Positions 1 to 5,400 are shown, counted from the stretch's first letter. The stretch is 5,400 bases of DNA from an uncultured Alphaproteobacteria bacterium (GCA_937900435.1 CALCEG010000164.1:1-5400); one strand, 5' to 3'. Made by a program: numbers and translations. Notes: generated by a model from the sequence alone, not told the origin.

Positions 1-318
1 TTGCACTGTATTTTAACAACCCTGACAAAATGTCGGGGGCTGTCCGCTATAAAACAGGTGCATTGCACTGAATCTGAATTTATAAAATTAAGTTATACGG
101 CAAATGATTTTCCTGGATTGGCAGCGGTTGTGGATAGTTTGTTTTTTCCAAGAGATTCTGAAGACCAATGGCCGGTAAGACTTGAAGAGATATTTAACGA
201 ATATGAAACACTTGTTTCTAAAACTGGGTACTCTTGGATTCGTGATTTTCTTAGTTTTAGTAACGAATATGTGTTTTTTTCGACATTTTATTTCCCATAT
301 CGTATCAGTTATTCATAA
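1..318 (+). CDS. 3' end of an unrecognised protein-coding gene (partial)
   Basis: The frame is open from base 1 to a TAA at 316-318, giving 105 residues that I do not recognise. It holds no ATG, so the real start must lie left of the window; the TTG at base 1 is only the edge. From about base 72 onward the codons look genuinely coding: purine-rich first positions, AT-rich third positions, and a mixed acidic and aromatic composition with a stretch of Phe and Tyr near the end. The first 24 codons look less natural (CGG, GGG, several Cys), while the +3 frame reads more like protein until its stop at 69-71. A frameshift near base 62-72 is therefore possible, and the gene could be a pseudogene. 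It uses AGA, TCT and CTT more than the neighbouring genes do. No signal peptide or clear membrane helix is visible. Confidence 0.45.
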   Translation: MHCILTTLTKCRGLSAIKQVHCTESEFIKLSYTANDFPGLAAVVDSLFFPRDSEDQWPVRLEEIFNEYETLVSKTGYSWIRDFLSFSNEYVFFSTFYFPYRISYS

Positions 319-390
319 TTAAAATTTTACGCAATTAAAAACCCTAAAATCGCTTCTTTCCCTGATTTACACTACACACCAGAATTTAAT

Positions 391-417
391 TTGCATTTAA
401 ATTATTGTTAATATAAA
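391..417 (+). promoter_or_regulatory. Probable smpB promoter with almost no leader
   Basis: TTGCAT (391-396) and TATAAA (412-417), 15 bp apart, are the best -35/-10 pair in the 110-bp gap before smpB. Shifting the -35 by one base (TTTGCA) gives a 16-bp spacer. The expected start of transcription, about 7 bases past the -10, is near 424, only 4-5 bases before the smpB ATG. An AT-rich inverted repeat, AATTTAA (383-389) and TTAAATT (397-403), overlaps the -35 and could be an operator or chance. The rest of 319-428 shows no gene and no terminator. Confidence 0.4.
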
Positions 418-428
418 ATAGACGCATT

Positions 429-899
429 ATGACAAGACAAATAATTAAATCAGGTCAAGTTTCAGAAAACCGCAAAGCGCGGTTTAATTATACTATCGAT
501 GACACGATTGAGGCTGGAATTTCCCTGACAGGTGCAGAAATCAAATCAATTCGATATGGTCTGGTTACGATTGTAGACGGCTTTGTACAACGTCGTGGCG
601 ATAACTTGTGGTTGGCTGGGGTTGAAATTCAAAAACTGCCCACTGCCGCGCGTATTGTAAACTTTGACGAACGGCGCAGTCGCCAATTGTTATTGCATCG
701 CAGTCAAATCAACAGACTTATCGGCAAATTGCAAGAAAAAGGTGCGACAATCGTACCGCTAAAATTATATTTTAACAACCGCGGCAAACTAAAGGTTCTG
801 TTGGGTGTCGGTTATGGTAAAAACAAGGTCGACAAACGCGAAACAATCAAACAACGCGAATGGGAAAAAAATAAAGCCCGTATATTAAAAGGAAATTAA
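429..899 (+). CDS. smpB: SsrA-binding protein SmpB
   Basis: SmpB binds tmRNA (SsrA) and carries it into the A site of stalled ribosomes in trans-translation, freeing the ribosome and tagging the unfinished protein; it is cytoplasmic. The 156 residues match the family along their whole length. They show NRKAR at 14-18, EAGISLTGAEIKSIR at 28-42, RSRQLLLH at 83-90, VPLKLYF at 109-115, and the basic C-terminal tail with DKRETIKQRE (135-144), which folds into a helix on the ribosome. Length is normal. The only start available is the ATG at 429, because an in-frame TAA lies at 414-416. No Shine-Dalgarno sequence precedes it, unlike the other genes here, and the predicted promoter leaves hardly any leader. 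One oddity is Val134 just before DKR, where E. coli has His136 and many relatives have His or Tyr. A hairpin terminator follows directly. Confidence 0.97.
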   Translation: MTRQIIKSGQVSENRKARFNYTIDDTIEAGISLTGAEIKSIRYGLVTIVDGFVQRRGDNLWLAGVEIQKLPTAARIVNFDERRSRQLLLHRSQINRLIGKLQEKGATIVPLKLYFNNRGKLKVLLGVGYGKNKVDKRETIKQREWEKNKARILKGN

Positions 900-926
900 A
901 AAAGTCTGGCTAAACCAGACTTTTTT
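898..926. terminator. Bidirectional hairpin terminator between smpB and the convergent gene
   Basis: AAAAGTCTGG (900-909) pairs with CCAGACTTTT (915-924) around a 5-base CTAAA loop, with two further A-T pairs outside. On the plus strand the stem is followed by T6 (921-926), a typical intrinsic terminator for smpB. On the minus strand the A-run at 898-903 becomes a T-run, so the same hairpin can end the 932-1447 gene. It starts inside the smpB stop codon and ends 5 bases from the stop of the opposite gene. Confidence 0.9.
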
Positions 927-931
927 CACAA

Positions 932-1447
932 TTATCTAATACGTTGCGCATCATTATAGCGAATTATCGAATCCTGCTTTTGTTGCTCTGCTTTAATTTT
1001 TTGCCGTATTTCTTTTTCCATTTCTTTTCTTAAACGCTCTTTCCTGCGCACATCTGATTTATAGAAACAATAACCCGACGCAAAAGCTAAAGAAACCCAT
1101 ACAGCAAACAGGCAGGATGTTTTTACAACATTACCATTATTAACCCAGAAATCAGCAACTTTTGTTTTAAACGGTTTCATTTTTTCTTCTGCTGCATGAA
1201 ACAAAGCATTTGCCTTGTCATATCCAGACGAATAACCCTTGCAAAAACTTTTACCATTTATAACGTAACATAATACATAATCATCATAGAATTTTACAGC
1301 CCTAGAAATTTTTACATCATCACCAATCTGTATTGTTTCTGGATTTACTTTAGATAATTTATACTTACCCAAATTTTTTCTTAAAAAAGCAACACATTTC
1401 ATCGCTTCTTCTTCTGACAAATTCGACCAATCTTTAGGCACAATCAT
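932..1447 (-). CDS. Unrecognised protein with one membrane segment and a charged C-terminal helix
   Basis: I do not recognise this 171-residue protein. Residues 1-107 form a soluble-looking domain of mixed charge with Cys at 18, 60 and 69. Residues about 108-128 form one hydrophobic segment (Val-Val-Lys-Thr-Ser-Cys-Leu-Phe-Ala-Val-Trp onward) with Cys at 112 and 127. Residues 130-158 are dense in Lys, Arg, Glu and Gln and probably form a helix or short coiled coil. The positive charge after the segment suggests a cytoplasmic C-terminus, but there is no signal peptide, so orientation is unclear. The ATG is supported by AAAAGGAT 5 bases upstream and by a promoter at 1484-1512. The gene has its own promoter and terminator, so it is probably a single-gene unit. 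Function cannot be inferred from the neighbours. Confidence 0.8.
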   Translation of the reverse strand: MIVPKDWSNLSEEEAMKCVAFLRKNLGKYKLSKVNPETIQIGDDVKISRAVKFYDDYVLCYVINGKSFCKGYSSGYDKANALFHAAEEKMKPFKTKVADFWVNNGNVVKTSCLFAVWVSLAFASGYCFYKSDVRRKERLRKEMEKEIRQKIKAEQQKQDSIIRYNDAQRIR

Positions 1448-1483
1448 TTTTTATCCTTTTGTTTTATTAGACCACATAAAAAA

Positions 1484-1512
1484 TATATAAAGTACAATCA
1501 ACCAGTTGTCAA
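1484..1512 (-). promoter_or_regulatory. Sigma-70 type promoter of the 171-residue protein gene
   Basis: On the minus strand TTGACA (1512-1507) is followed after 17 bp by TATATA (1489-1484). A TATATT reading two bases further on is an alternative -10. The start of transcription would be near 1477, giving a leader of about 30 bases that contains the AAAAGGAT ribosome binding site before the ATG at 1447. The -35 is a perfect match and the -10 a partial one. Confidence 0.65.
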
Positions 1513-1535
1513 TCGTACTTTCCCACAAAACCAAC

Positions 1536-1563
1536 TTGACAATCACATAAAAAAGTGTATAAT
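1536..1563 (+). promoter_or_regulatory. Perfect-consensus sigma-70 promoter with no downstream gene
   Basis: TTGACA (1536-1541) and TATAAT (1558-1563) are both exact consensus hexamers, separated by 16 bp. Transcription would begin near 1570 and run right, but no start codon with a ribosome binding site follows. The next feature is the hairpin terminator at 1581-1612, whose plus-strand side ends in C followed by T6. The predicted product is an RNA of roughly 43 bases, or on readthrough an RNA antisense to the 3' end of the ABC exporter gene. It lies back to back with the minus-strand promoter at 1484-1512. Confidence 0.6.
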
Positions 1564-1580
1564 ATACAGTGTAAAAAACA

Positions 1581-1612
1581 AAAAAAACACAGACATTTGT
1601 CTGTGCTTTTTT
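1581..1612. terminator. Strong hairpin terminator of the ABC exporter, probably bidirectional
   Basis: CACAGACA (1588-1595) pairs with TGTCTGTG (1598-1605); in practice this is a 7-bp stem with a 4-base loop. On the minus strand the stem is followed by T7, G and T6 (complement of 1574-1587), an excellent intrinsic terminator directly after the exporter stop codon at 1614-1616. On the plus strand the stem is followed by C and T6 (1607-1612), so it should also stop transcripts from the plus-strand promoter at 1536-1563. Confidence 0.9.
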
Positions 1613-1613
1613 A

Positions 1614-3431
1614 TTACTCCTGCAAGAATCCACCCGATTGCATATTCCATAATCGCGCGTACTCACCACGTTTACGCAATAATTGGGCATGGGTTCCCTG
1701 CTCTATCACGCGCCCTGATTCCAAGACAACAATTTTGTCCATATTACGCAGTGTAGACAATCTGTGCGCTATCGCCAAAGTCGTGCGCCCCCGTGCCAAT
1801 TCATCAAAGGACTTTTGAATACAAACCTCGGTTTCGCTGTCCAGTGCCGATGTCGCTTCGTCCAAGACTAATATCGGCGCATTTTTCAAAAACGCACGCG
1901 CAATCGCAATACGCTGTCTTTGACCGCCAGACAACTTAATCCCCCTGTCACCAACCAGTGAATCATATTTCTTGTCTGTTCCCATAATAAATTCGTGTGC
2001 CATTGCACGCTTTGCCGCGCTGCGCACATCATGAATTGTCGCACCACTGCGCCCATATGCGATATTTTCACGCAAAGTCCGATTAAACATCGTTGGCTCT
2101 TGGGGAATAAACGCGATACTTTCGCGCAAAGAATCCTGCGTAATACCACGAATATCTTGCCCATCGATTAAGATTTGACCATGCGCAGGCTCATAAAAAC
2201 GCATTAACAGATATACCAACGTCGTTTTTCCTGCACCACTGGCACCAACCAAACCGATACGTTCACCTGGTTTTATAGTCAAATTAAAATCGCGCAAAAT
2301 CCACTTTTTCTTGTACCTAAACGAAACATTACGAAACTCTATTTTCCCATGCGACACAACCAAAGGCGTTGCATTTTCCGCATCCATAACATCAACCGGG
2401 ACAACCAGTTCTTCGTATGCCTTGGCCGCGGCCCCCAATGTATCTGTTATGGTTGGAATTTGACTAACAATCTGTCCAATAGTCCCCATAACCGTAAAGA
2501 ACACCGAATTGGTAAACACTATTTCTGCAACAGTTATTTTTCCCTGCATATATAACCATGCACATAAAAACAATGTTAGCCCATAGCAAACATCCCAGAT
2601 TAACATTGGCACACCCCAAAATAATCTTTGGATAAAAGATTTATGCATTGTTTTTTCAATGTTCTTTTTACGCAACGGTTGCAAATATTCTTTTTCTTTG
2701 CGCGCACCTGCAAACAGCTTTACCACCGAATAATTAGACAAACTGTCCACATTACGCCCAGACAATTCACTGCTTGCACCACTGGCATCTTTGGTTGCCC
2801 GGGTCATTGGTTTTATCATTGCCCAACTATATGCAGCACGCAACACAAACACGACCACAAAAATAATTGCAACATATTTATTAATTGAAAATATCAATCC
2901 CATATTTATTGCAATCACAGCAAACAGACAGATAATACGCCAAAATTCCACAACTGATTCAAACCCACGCGCAACGTACATTATCTGAGTATGAATTTTA
3001 CCAGACATTCGCCCCGTCCAAAAAGACATCGACTGATTATGAACATAATCATTCAATACAACCGACACCCTGTTTTGAATATTTGGCGACCAACGCGAAT
3101 AAAATGTGCGTCCCACTAACGAGAACGTATCAATCACCAACAACAAAACCCCAATTAAAATAATTGTTGGCATTGCATACTGAATAAATGTCAAGCCTGC
3201 TGGCACTGTGTTTTCAAACAACGCAACAAACCAACGTTGAAAATTAGGGAACAAGACACCGTCCATTGACACAATGAAATACGATATTGCCCACCCAATC
3301 AACGCGACTGTTGAACCAGGTACAGCATATTTAAAATAAAATTTCCACAATGATTTGGGCAAAACCAAACCAGAGCTTTTTTCTTTTTTTACGGAATTTT
3401 TTCGATTTTTTCCGATGATTCTATGTAACAT
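1614..3431 (-). CDS. MsbA-like ABC exporter, fused membrane and ATPase domains
   Basis: This 605-residue half-transporter should work as a homodimer in the inner membrane, using ATP to export or flip a lipid, peptide or drug; the substrate cannot be told from sequence. The N-terminal membrane domain has about six helices (near 38-56, 85-106, 163-183, 186-206, 272-294 and 302-325). The ATPase domain begins near 363 and has every catalytic motif: A-loop Tyr373, Walker A GASGAGKTT (396-404), Q-loop Gln444, signature LSGGQ (500-504), Walker B ILVLDE with catalytic Glu525, D-loop SALD, and switch His556. Length is normal for the family. The first 20 residues are strongly basic and cytoplasmic. The ATG is supported by AAAAAAGGAT upstream. 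It has its own promoter and terminator, and no partner half-transporter lies beside it, which favours a homodimer. I assign no gene symbol because msbA would be a guess. Confidence 0.93.
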   Translation of the reverse strand: MLHRIIGKNRKNSVKKEKSSGLVLPKSLWKFYFKYAVPGSTVALIGWAISYFIVSMDGVLFPNFQRWFVALFENTVPAGLTFIQYAMPTIILIGVLLLVIDTFSLVGRTFYSRWSPNIQNRVSVVLNDYVHNQSMSFWTGRMSGKIHTQIMYVARGFESVVEFWRIICLFAVIAINMGLIFSINKYVAIIFVVVFVLRAAYSWAMIKPMTRATKDASGASSELSGRNVDSLSNYSVVKLFAGARKEKEYLQPLRKKNIEKTMHKSFIQRLFWGVPMLIWDVCYGLTLFLCAWLYMQGKITVAEIVFTNSVFFTVMGTIGQIVSQIPTITDTLGAAAKAYEELVVPVDVMDAENATPLVVSHGKIEFRNVSFRYKKKWILRDFNLTIKPGERIGLVGASGAGKTTLVYLLMRFYEPAHGQILIDGQDIRGITQDSLRESIAFIPQEPTMFNRTLRENIAYGRSGATIHDVRSAAKRAMAHEFIMGTDKKYDSLVGDRGIKLSGGQRQRIAIARAFLKNAPILVLDEATSALDSETEVCIQKSFDELARGRTTLAIAHRLSTLRNMDKIVVLESGRVIEQGTHAQLLRKRGEYARLWNMQSGGFLQE

Positions 3432-3558
3432 AATTTATCCTTTTTTATAAAAACATTTAATTTTGTGCCCTACTCACATTTACTGTTTTTTCGGACAAAC
3501 TAGCACAATAATCCCATCAGAAAATCCTTTTGTTAAAAATTAAATAAATACTTATACT
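3432..3558 (-). promoter_or_regulatory. Leader of the ABC exporter mRNA, with a possible five-codon ORF
   Basis: The mRNA leader between the predicted start of transcription (about 3558) and the exporter ATG is roughly 125 bases, much longer than others in the window. It contains AAAAGGA, 7 bases, then ATG GGA TTA TTG TGC TAG (3517-3500), a possible MGLLC peptide with a ribosome binding site like those of the real genes. I see no convincing terminator or antiterminator hairpin and no riboswitch I recognise. The exporter's own ribosome binding site, AAAAAAGGAT, lies just before 3431. Confidence 0.3.
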
Positions 3559-3564
3559 CACAAG

Positions 3565-3593
3565 TATATAACACAAACTTATTATATTGTCAA
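3565..3593 (-). promoter_or_regulatory. Sigma-70 type promoter of the ABC exporter
   Basis: On the minus strand TTGACA (3593-3588) is followed after 17 bp by TATATA (3570-3565), or after 19 bp by TATACT (3568-3563). The -35 begins 3 bases after the SIMPL stop codon, so the exporter can be transcribed separately from the upstream genes. A 6-bp inverted repeat, ATACTT (3548-3553) and AAGTAT (3562-3567), spans the -10 and predicted start site and could bind a regulator; this is a weak signal in AT-rich DNA. No terminator separates the SIMPL gene from this promoter. Confidence 0.6.
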
Positions 3594-3596
3594 CAA

Positions 3597-4343
3597 TTAT
3601 TTTAAATAGAACGTAATCGTTGCAACAACGCGAACCTTTTTGTTTATCGCCTGACGTTCGTTCGAAGACCACGAATCCGTTGGATCGCGTGATTCTATGC
3701 TAAAAACCCCTTGGTTCGCGCTTTTAATTTTACCCAGACGCGCGTCCGCATCTTTGGCGAATTGTTCCCCTGCAGCAGTGGCGTTTTTTGTCGCCTGCTC
3801 TATCATCGATATTTTTATATCATTCAGCCCATTAAATATATACATTGGCCCCGAATAATCTTCGGTAATTGTAATACCGCGACGCACCAGTTCCCCCATT
3901 TGTCGCGACACAGAATCAACCAACTGGACATTATGCGACCGCACCATAACCCCAGTATCAATCACATATCGCCCATCATTTTGCTGATTTTTTAATTCCG
4001 CATCCGAATAGCCTGCATACTTATCACGCACATGAACGCGCAAATTTTGAATATCTGTTGCAGCAAACCCAGAATCCATCAAAAATGAATGTATTTCATT
4101 TATATCTTTATCAATTCGCTGTTGCAAGGCGCTTAAATCACCCCCAACCGCATTAATTTTTATATTCCAAACAGCAGTATCCGCAACGACATCACGTTCT
4201 GCCAATCCTTTGACAGTAACTGTGCGCCCCGACATCGCGCGATAAATACCATCGCCAATAAAATAGCCGCCCAACGCAACCCCAAACGCCAGCACGCATA
4301 ACCAAACCCCAGAAAACGACTTTAATTTATTTACAATTCGCAT
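3597..4343 (-). CDS. SIMPL (DUF541) domain protein, membrane-anchored, periplasmic
   Basis: This 248-residue protein belongs to the SIMPL/DUF541 family, whose members sit in the periplasm or envelope; a few have been linked to stress resistance, but the molecular role is not settled. A short basic start (MRIVNKLK) is followed by one hydrophobic segment, residues 13-33, containing LGGYFIGDGIY, then TVTVKGLAERDVVADTAVW (41-59), the usual opening of the domain in proteobacterial members. The domain continues to the C-terminus. The segment is probably an uncleaved anchor. I chose the ATG at 4343 over the one at 4388 because AAAAGGAG (4358-4351) lies 7 bases before it and the earlier start would add 15 residues ahead of the normal basic start. 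It follows tcdA by 52 bp. A TTGACT (4393-4388) in that gap has no good -10, so co-transcription with tcdA is likely. Confidence 0.9.
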   Translation of the reverse strand: MRIVNKLKSFSGVWLCVLAFGVALGGYFIGDGIYRAMSGRTVTVKGLAERDVVADTAVWNIKINAVGGDLSALQQRIDKDINEIHSFLMDSGFAATDIQNLRVHVRDKYAGYSDAELKNQQNDGRYVIDTGVMVRSHNVQLVDSVSRQMGELVRRGITITEDYSGPMYIFNGLNDIKISMIEQATKNATAAGEQFAKDADARLGKIKSANQGVFSIESRDPTDSWSSNERQAINKKVRVVATITFYLK

Positions 4344-4350
4344 AAAAACT

Positions 4351-4358
4351 CTCCTTTT
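4351..4358 (-). promoter_or_regulatory. Ribosome binding site deciding the SIMPL start
   Basis: AAAAGGAG on the minus strand, 7 bases before the ATG at 4343, is the strongest Shine-Dalgarno match in the window. It lies inside the longer reading from 4388, which has no such site, so the shorter protein is the one to annotate. Confidence 0.85.
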
Positions 4359-4395
4359 CCAAAAAAGTACTACAAAATCGCACCACAAGTCAAAA

Positions 4396-5076
4396 CTATT
4401 TTTTATTAACTATTTCCTGAACAACCCAATTTGCCAGCATTAACCCAAACGTCCCTGTTATCGTTATAATTGACCCCAGATTCTTAGCGTGTCCCTGAAC
4501 GGGTTGCGGTGTTTCTGTGGAAAAAACCACTGGGAAATCAGGCAATTTTTCATCGCGTATCAAGCGTCTGATACGCGCAGCCAACGGACAAACACAGGTT
4601 TTTGAAATCCTGGACACCTTAATTTGTACAGGATTTAATTTAGACGCCGCGCCCATACTGCTAATAAAAGGCACACCTTGTTCAAACGCCCATTTATACA
4701 ACGCAACCTTTGATTCCACAGAATCAATCGCATCAATTATAAAATCTGGCCGAACAGGTAATTGTGTATCTGCGTCAAAGAACAAATTAAACGCATCAAC
4801 ACGCGCATCTGGGTTTATATCCAAAATACGCTGACGCGCAACATCAACCTTTGACATTCCAAGTGTCGAAGACAGCGCAAACAACTGACGATTAATATTA
4901 GATTCTTCGACAACATCGAAATCCACAACAACAATATGCCCAACGCCGGTACGCGCCAAAGCCTCTATCGCAAAAGACCCAACCGCGCCACATCCAACAA
5001 CCATAACTGTTGAATTTTGCAATTTCTGCACCACATTGTCGCCAAATAATAATCTGGTTCTGTTTAATCTAGTCAT
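4396..5076 (-). CDS. tcdA: tRNA threonylcarbamoyladenosine dehydratase TcdA (ThiF/E1-like)
   Basis: TcdA uses ATP to dehydrate t6A at position 37 of tRNAs that read ANN codons, giving cyclic t6A, which helps decoding. The 226 residues show the E1-like fold: nucleotide-binding VGCGAVGS (27-34), the acidic strand end VVDFD (50-54), SNINRQ (59-64) with the ATP-contacting Arg, KVDVARQRILDINP (76-89), and DAIDSV (115-120). The TcdA-type second half is also present: NPVQIKV near 148-154, KTCVCPLAARIRR (159-171) and VVFSTE (183-188). That half argues against ThiF and MoeB, which carry zinc-binding cysteines or further domains. It is shorter than E. coli TcdA and lacks its C-terminal extension. Cys161 and Cys163 before PLA differ from the E. 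coli sequence there. The gene starts inside tatD with an 8-bp overlap, and AAGGATG sits about 8 bases before the ATG, so translation is probably coupled. Confidence 0.93.
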   Translation of the reverse strand: MTRLNRTRLLFGDNVVQKLQNSTVMVVGCGAVGSFAIEALARTGVGHIVVVDFDVVEESNINRQLFALSSTLGMSKVDVARQRILDINPDARVDAFNLFFDADTQLPVRPDFIIDAIDSVESKVALYKWAFEQGVPFISSMGAASKLNPVQIKVSRISKTCVCPLAARIRRLIRDEKLPDFPVVFSTETPQPVQGHAKNLGSIITITGTFGLMLANWVVQEIVNKK

Positions 5077-5400
5077 TTTTTAACATCCTTGTCGCATTGT
5101 TTACAAATGATTCTTTTGAAATATTACAATCTTGCGCCACTTTATCAGACCACCATATAATATCAGCAACATTATCAGAATCCGTTTCCAACAACAAACG
5201 ATTTTTCGGTGTTGATAAAATTCGCTGATACGAATGTGTCGGCGAATAAGAAAAATAAACATTTTGTATTCCCAGCCAATCCGAAACCACGCCGTTAAAA
5301 CGATGGAATAAAACAAATGATATATCTGAATATTTTTGTTCTTTCAAGATTTTTTTCATCTTGTCCCATGCGCCGACACAATGAATATGTACCCCACGTT
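5069..5400 (-). CDS. TatD-family metal-dependent hydrolase, C-terminal part (cut by window edge)
   Basis: The frame is open through the right edge, so the start is outside; the first Met at 5359 is internal. TatD proteins are two-metal TIM-barrel hydrolases, several of which act as DNases. The visible 110 residues hold three expected landmarks: IHC followed by GAWD (metal-ligand His codon at 5381-5383; E. coli TatD has MHC), FHRFNG (His codon at 5303-5305; E. coli LHCFTG), and LLLETD (Asp codon at 5180-5182; E. coli LIETD). The ending NATRML also fits the family's usual NA-x-x-LF. The stretch between the second His and the Asp is about nine residues shorter than in E. coli TatD, and ETDSD replaces the common ETDAP, so this is a divergent member. 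Its stop codon overlaps the start of tcdA, and the two form an operon. Confidence 0.85.
   Translation of the reverse strand, partial: RGVHIHCVGAWDKMKKILKEQKYSDISFVLFHRFNGVVSDWLGIQNVYFSYSPTHSYQRILSTPKNRLLLETDSDNVADIIWWSDKVAQDCNISKESFVNNATRMLKND

Noticed and set aside
20..38. Hairpin CCCTGACA / TGTCGGGG with an AAA loop
   Set aside because: It has no T-run on the plus strand, only a weak one on the minus strand, and lies in probable coding sequence, so I do not call a terminator.
1..70. Direct repeat TTGCACTG at 1-8 and 63-70
   Set aside because: Eight bases repeated once, at the window edge, with no further similarity between copies and no mobile element visible; chance is the simplest explanation.
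1451..1690. 79-residue minus-strand reading across the exporter end and the intergenic gap
   Set aside because: It starts out of frame inside the exporter gene and runs through the terminator hairpin and a promoter; it has no ribosome binding site.
1555..1818. 87-residue plus-strand reading after the orphan promoter
   Set aside because: Its GTG start lies before the predicted transcript start, it runs through the terminator, and the rest is antisense to the conserved ATPase domain of the exporter.
3530..3558. Plus-strand promoter-like pair TTGTTA-17 bp-TATACT
   Set aside because: The -35 matches at only four positions, the DNA is very AT-rich, it overlaps the better minus-strand promoter, and it would only drive antisense RNA into the SIMPL gene.
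4344..4388. Longer SIMPL protein starting at the ATG at 4388
   Set aside because: It has no ribosome binding site, while a strong AAAAGGAG sits before the ATG at 4343, and the family normally begins with a short basic stretch before the membrane segment.

Overview
This AT-rich bacterial window has compact, mostly minus-strand gene packing and short intergenic gaps. Most of its genes are housekeeping-type. The families present (SmpB, an MsbA-like ABC exporter, a membrane-anchored SIMPL/DUF541 protein, TcdA and TatD) and the consistent AAGGA-type ribosome binding sites suit a Gram-negative proteobacterium. A host-associated or reduced-genome alphaproteobacterium is my best guess, but nothing here proves the lineage.

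Left part (1-930), plus strand. The 3' end of an unrecognised gene is followed by a 110-bp gap carrying an AT-rich promoter-like stretch, then smpB (trans-translation, ribosome rescue). A hairpin terminator lies right after smpB. It is symmetrical enough to also stop transcription arriving from the right.

Middle part (932-3596), minus strand. An unrecognised 171-residue protein with one membrane segment faces smpB tail to tail and has its own promoter (TTGACA, 17-bp spacer, TATATA). Upstream of it is a strong hairpin terminator ending a 605-residue fused-type ABC exporter, which has another TTGACA promoter and a roughly 125-nt leader. Between the terminator and the 171-residue gene sits a perfect TTGACA-16 bp-TATAAT promoter pointing the other way (plus strand). 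It has no gene to drive and fires directly into the terminator.

Right part (3597-5400), minus strand. Transcription order is tatD (C-terminal part only, cut by the window edge), then tcdA, overlapping tatD by 8 bp, then a SIMPL-domain protein 52 bp further on. tatD and tcdA are almost certainly one transcript, and the SIMPL gene probably belongs to it.

I see no mobile element, CRISPR array, tRNA, rRNA or defence cassette, and no clear new multi-gene system. The points most worth a second look are the orphan consensus promoter with its very short predicted RNA, the apparently leaderless smpB with an unusual residue in its C-terminal tail motif, the unknown membrane protein, a five-codon mini-ORF in the ABC exporter leader, and a possible frameshift at the left edge.
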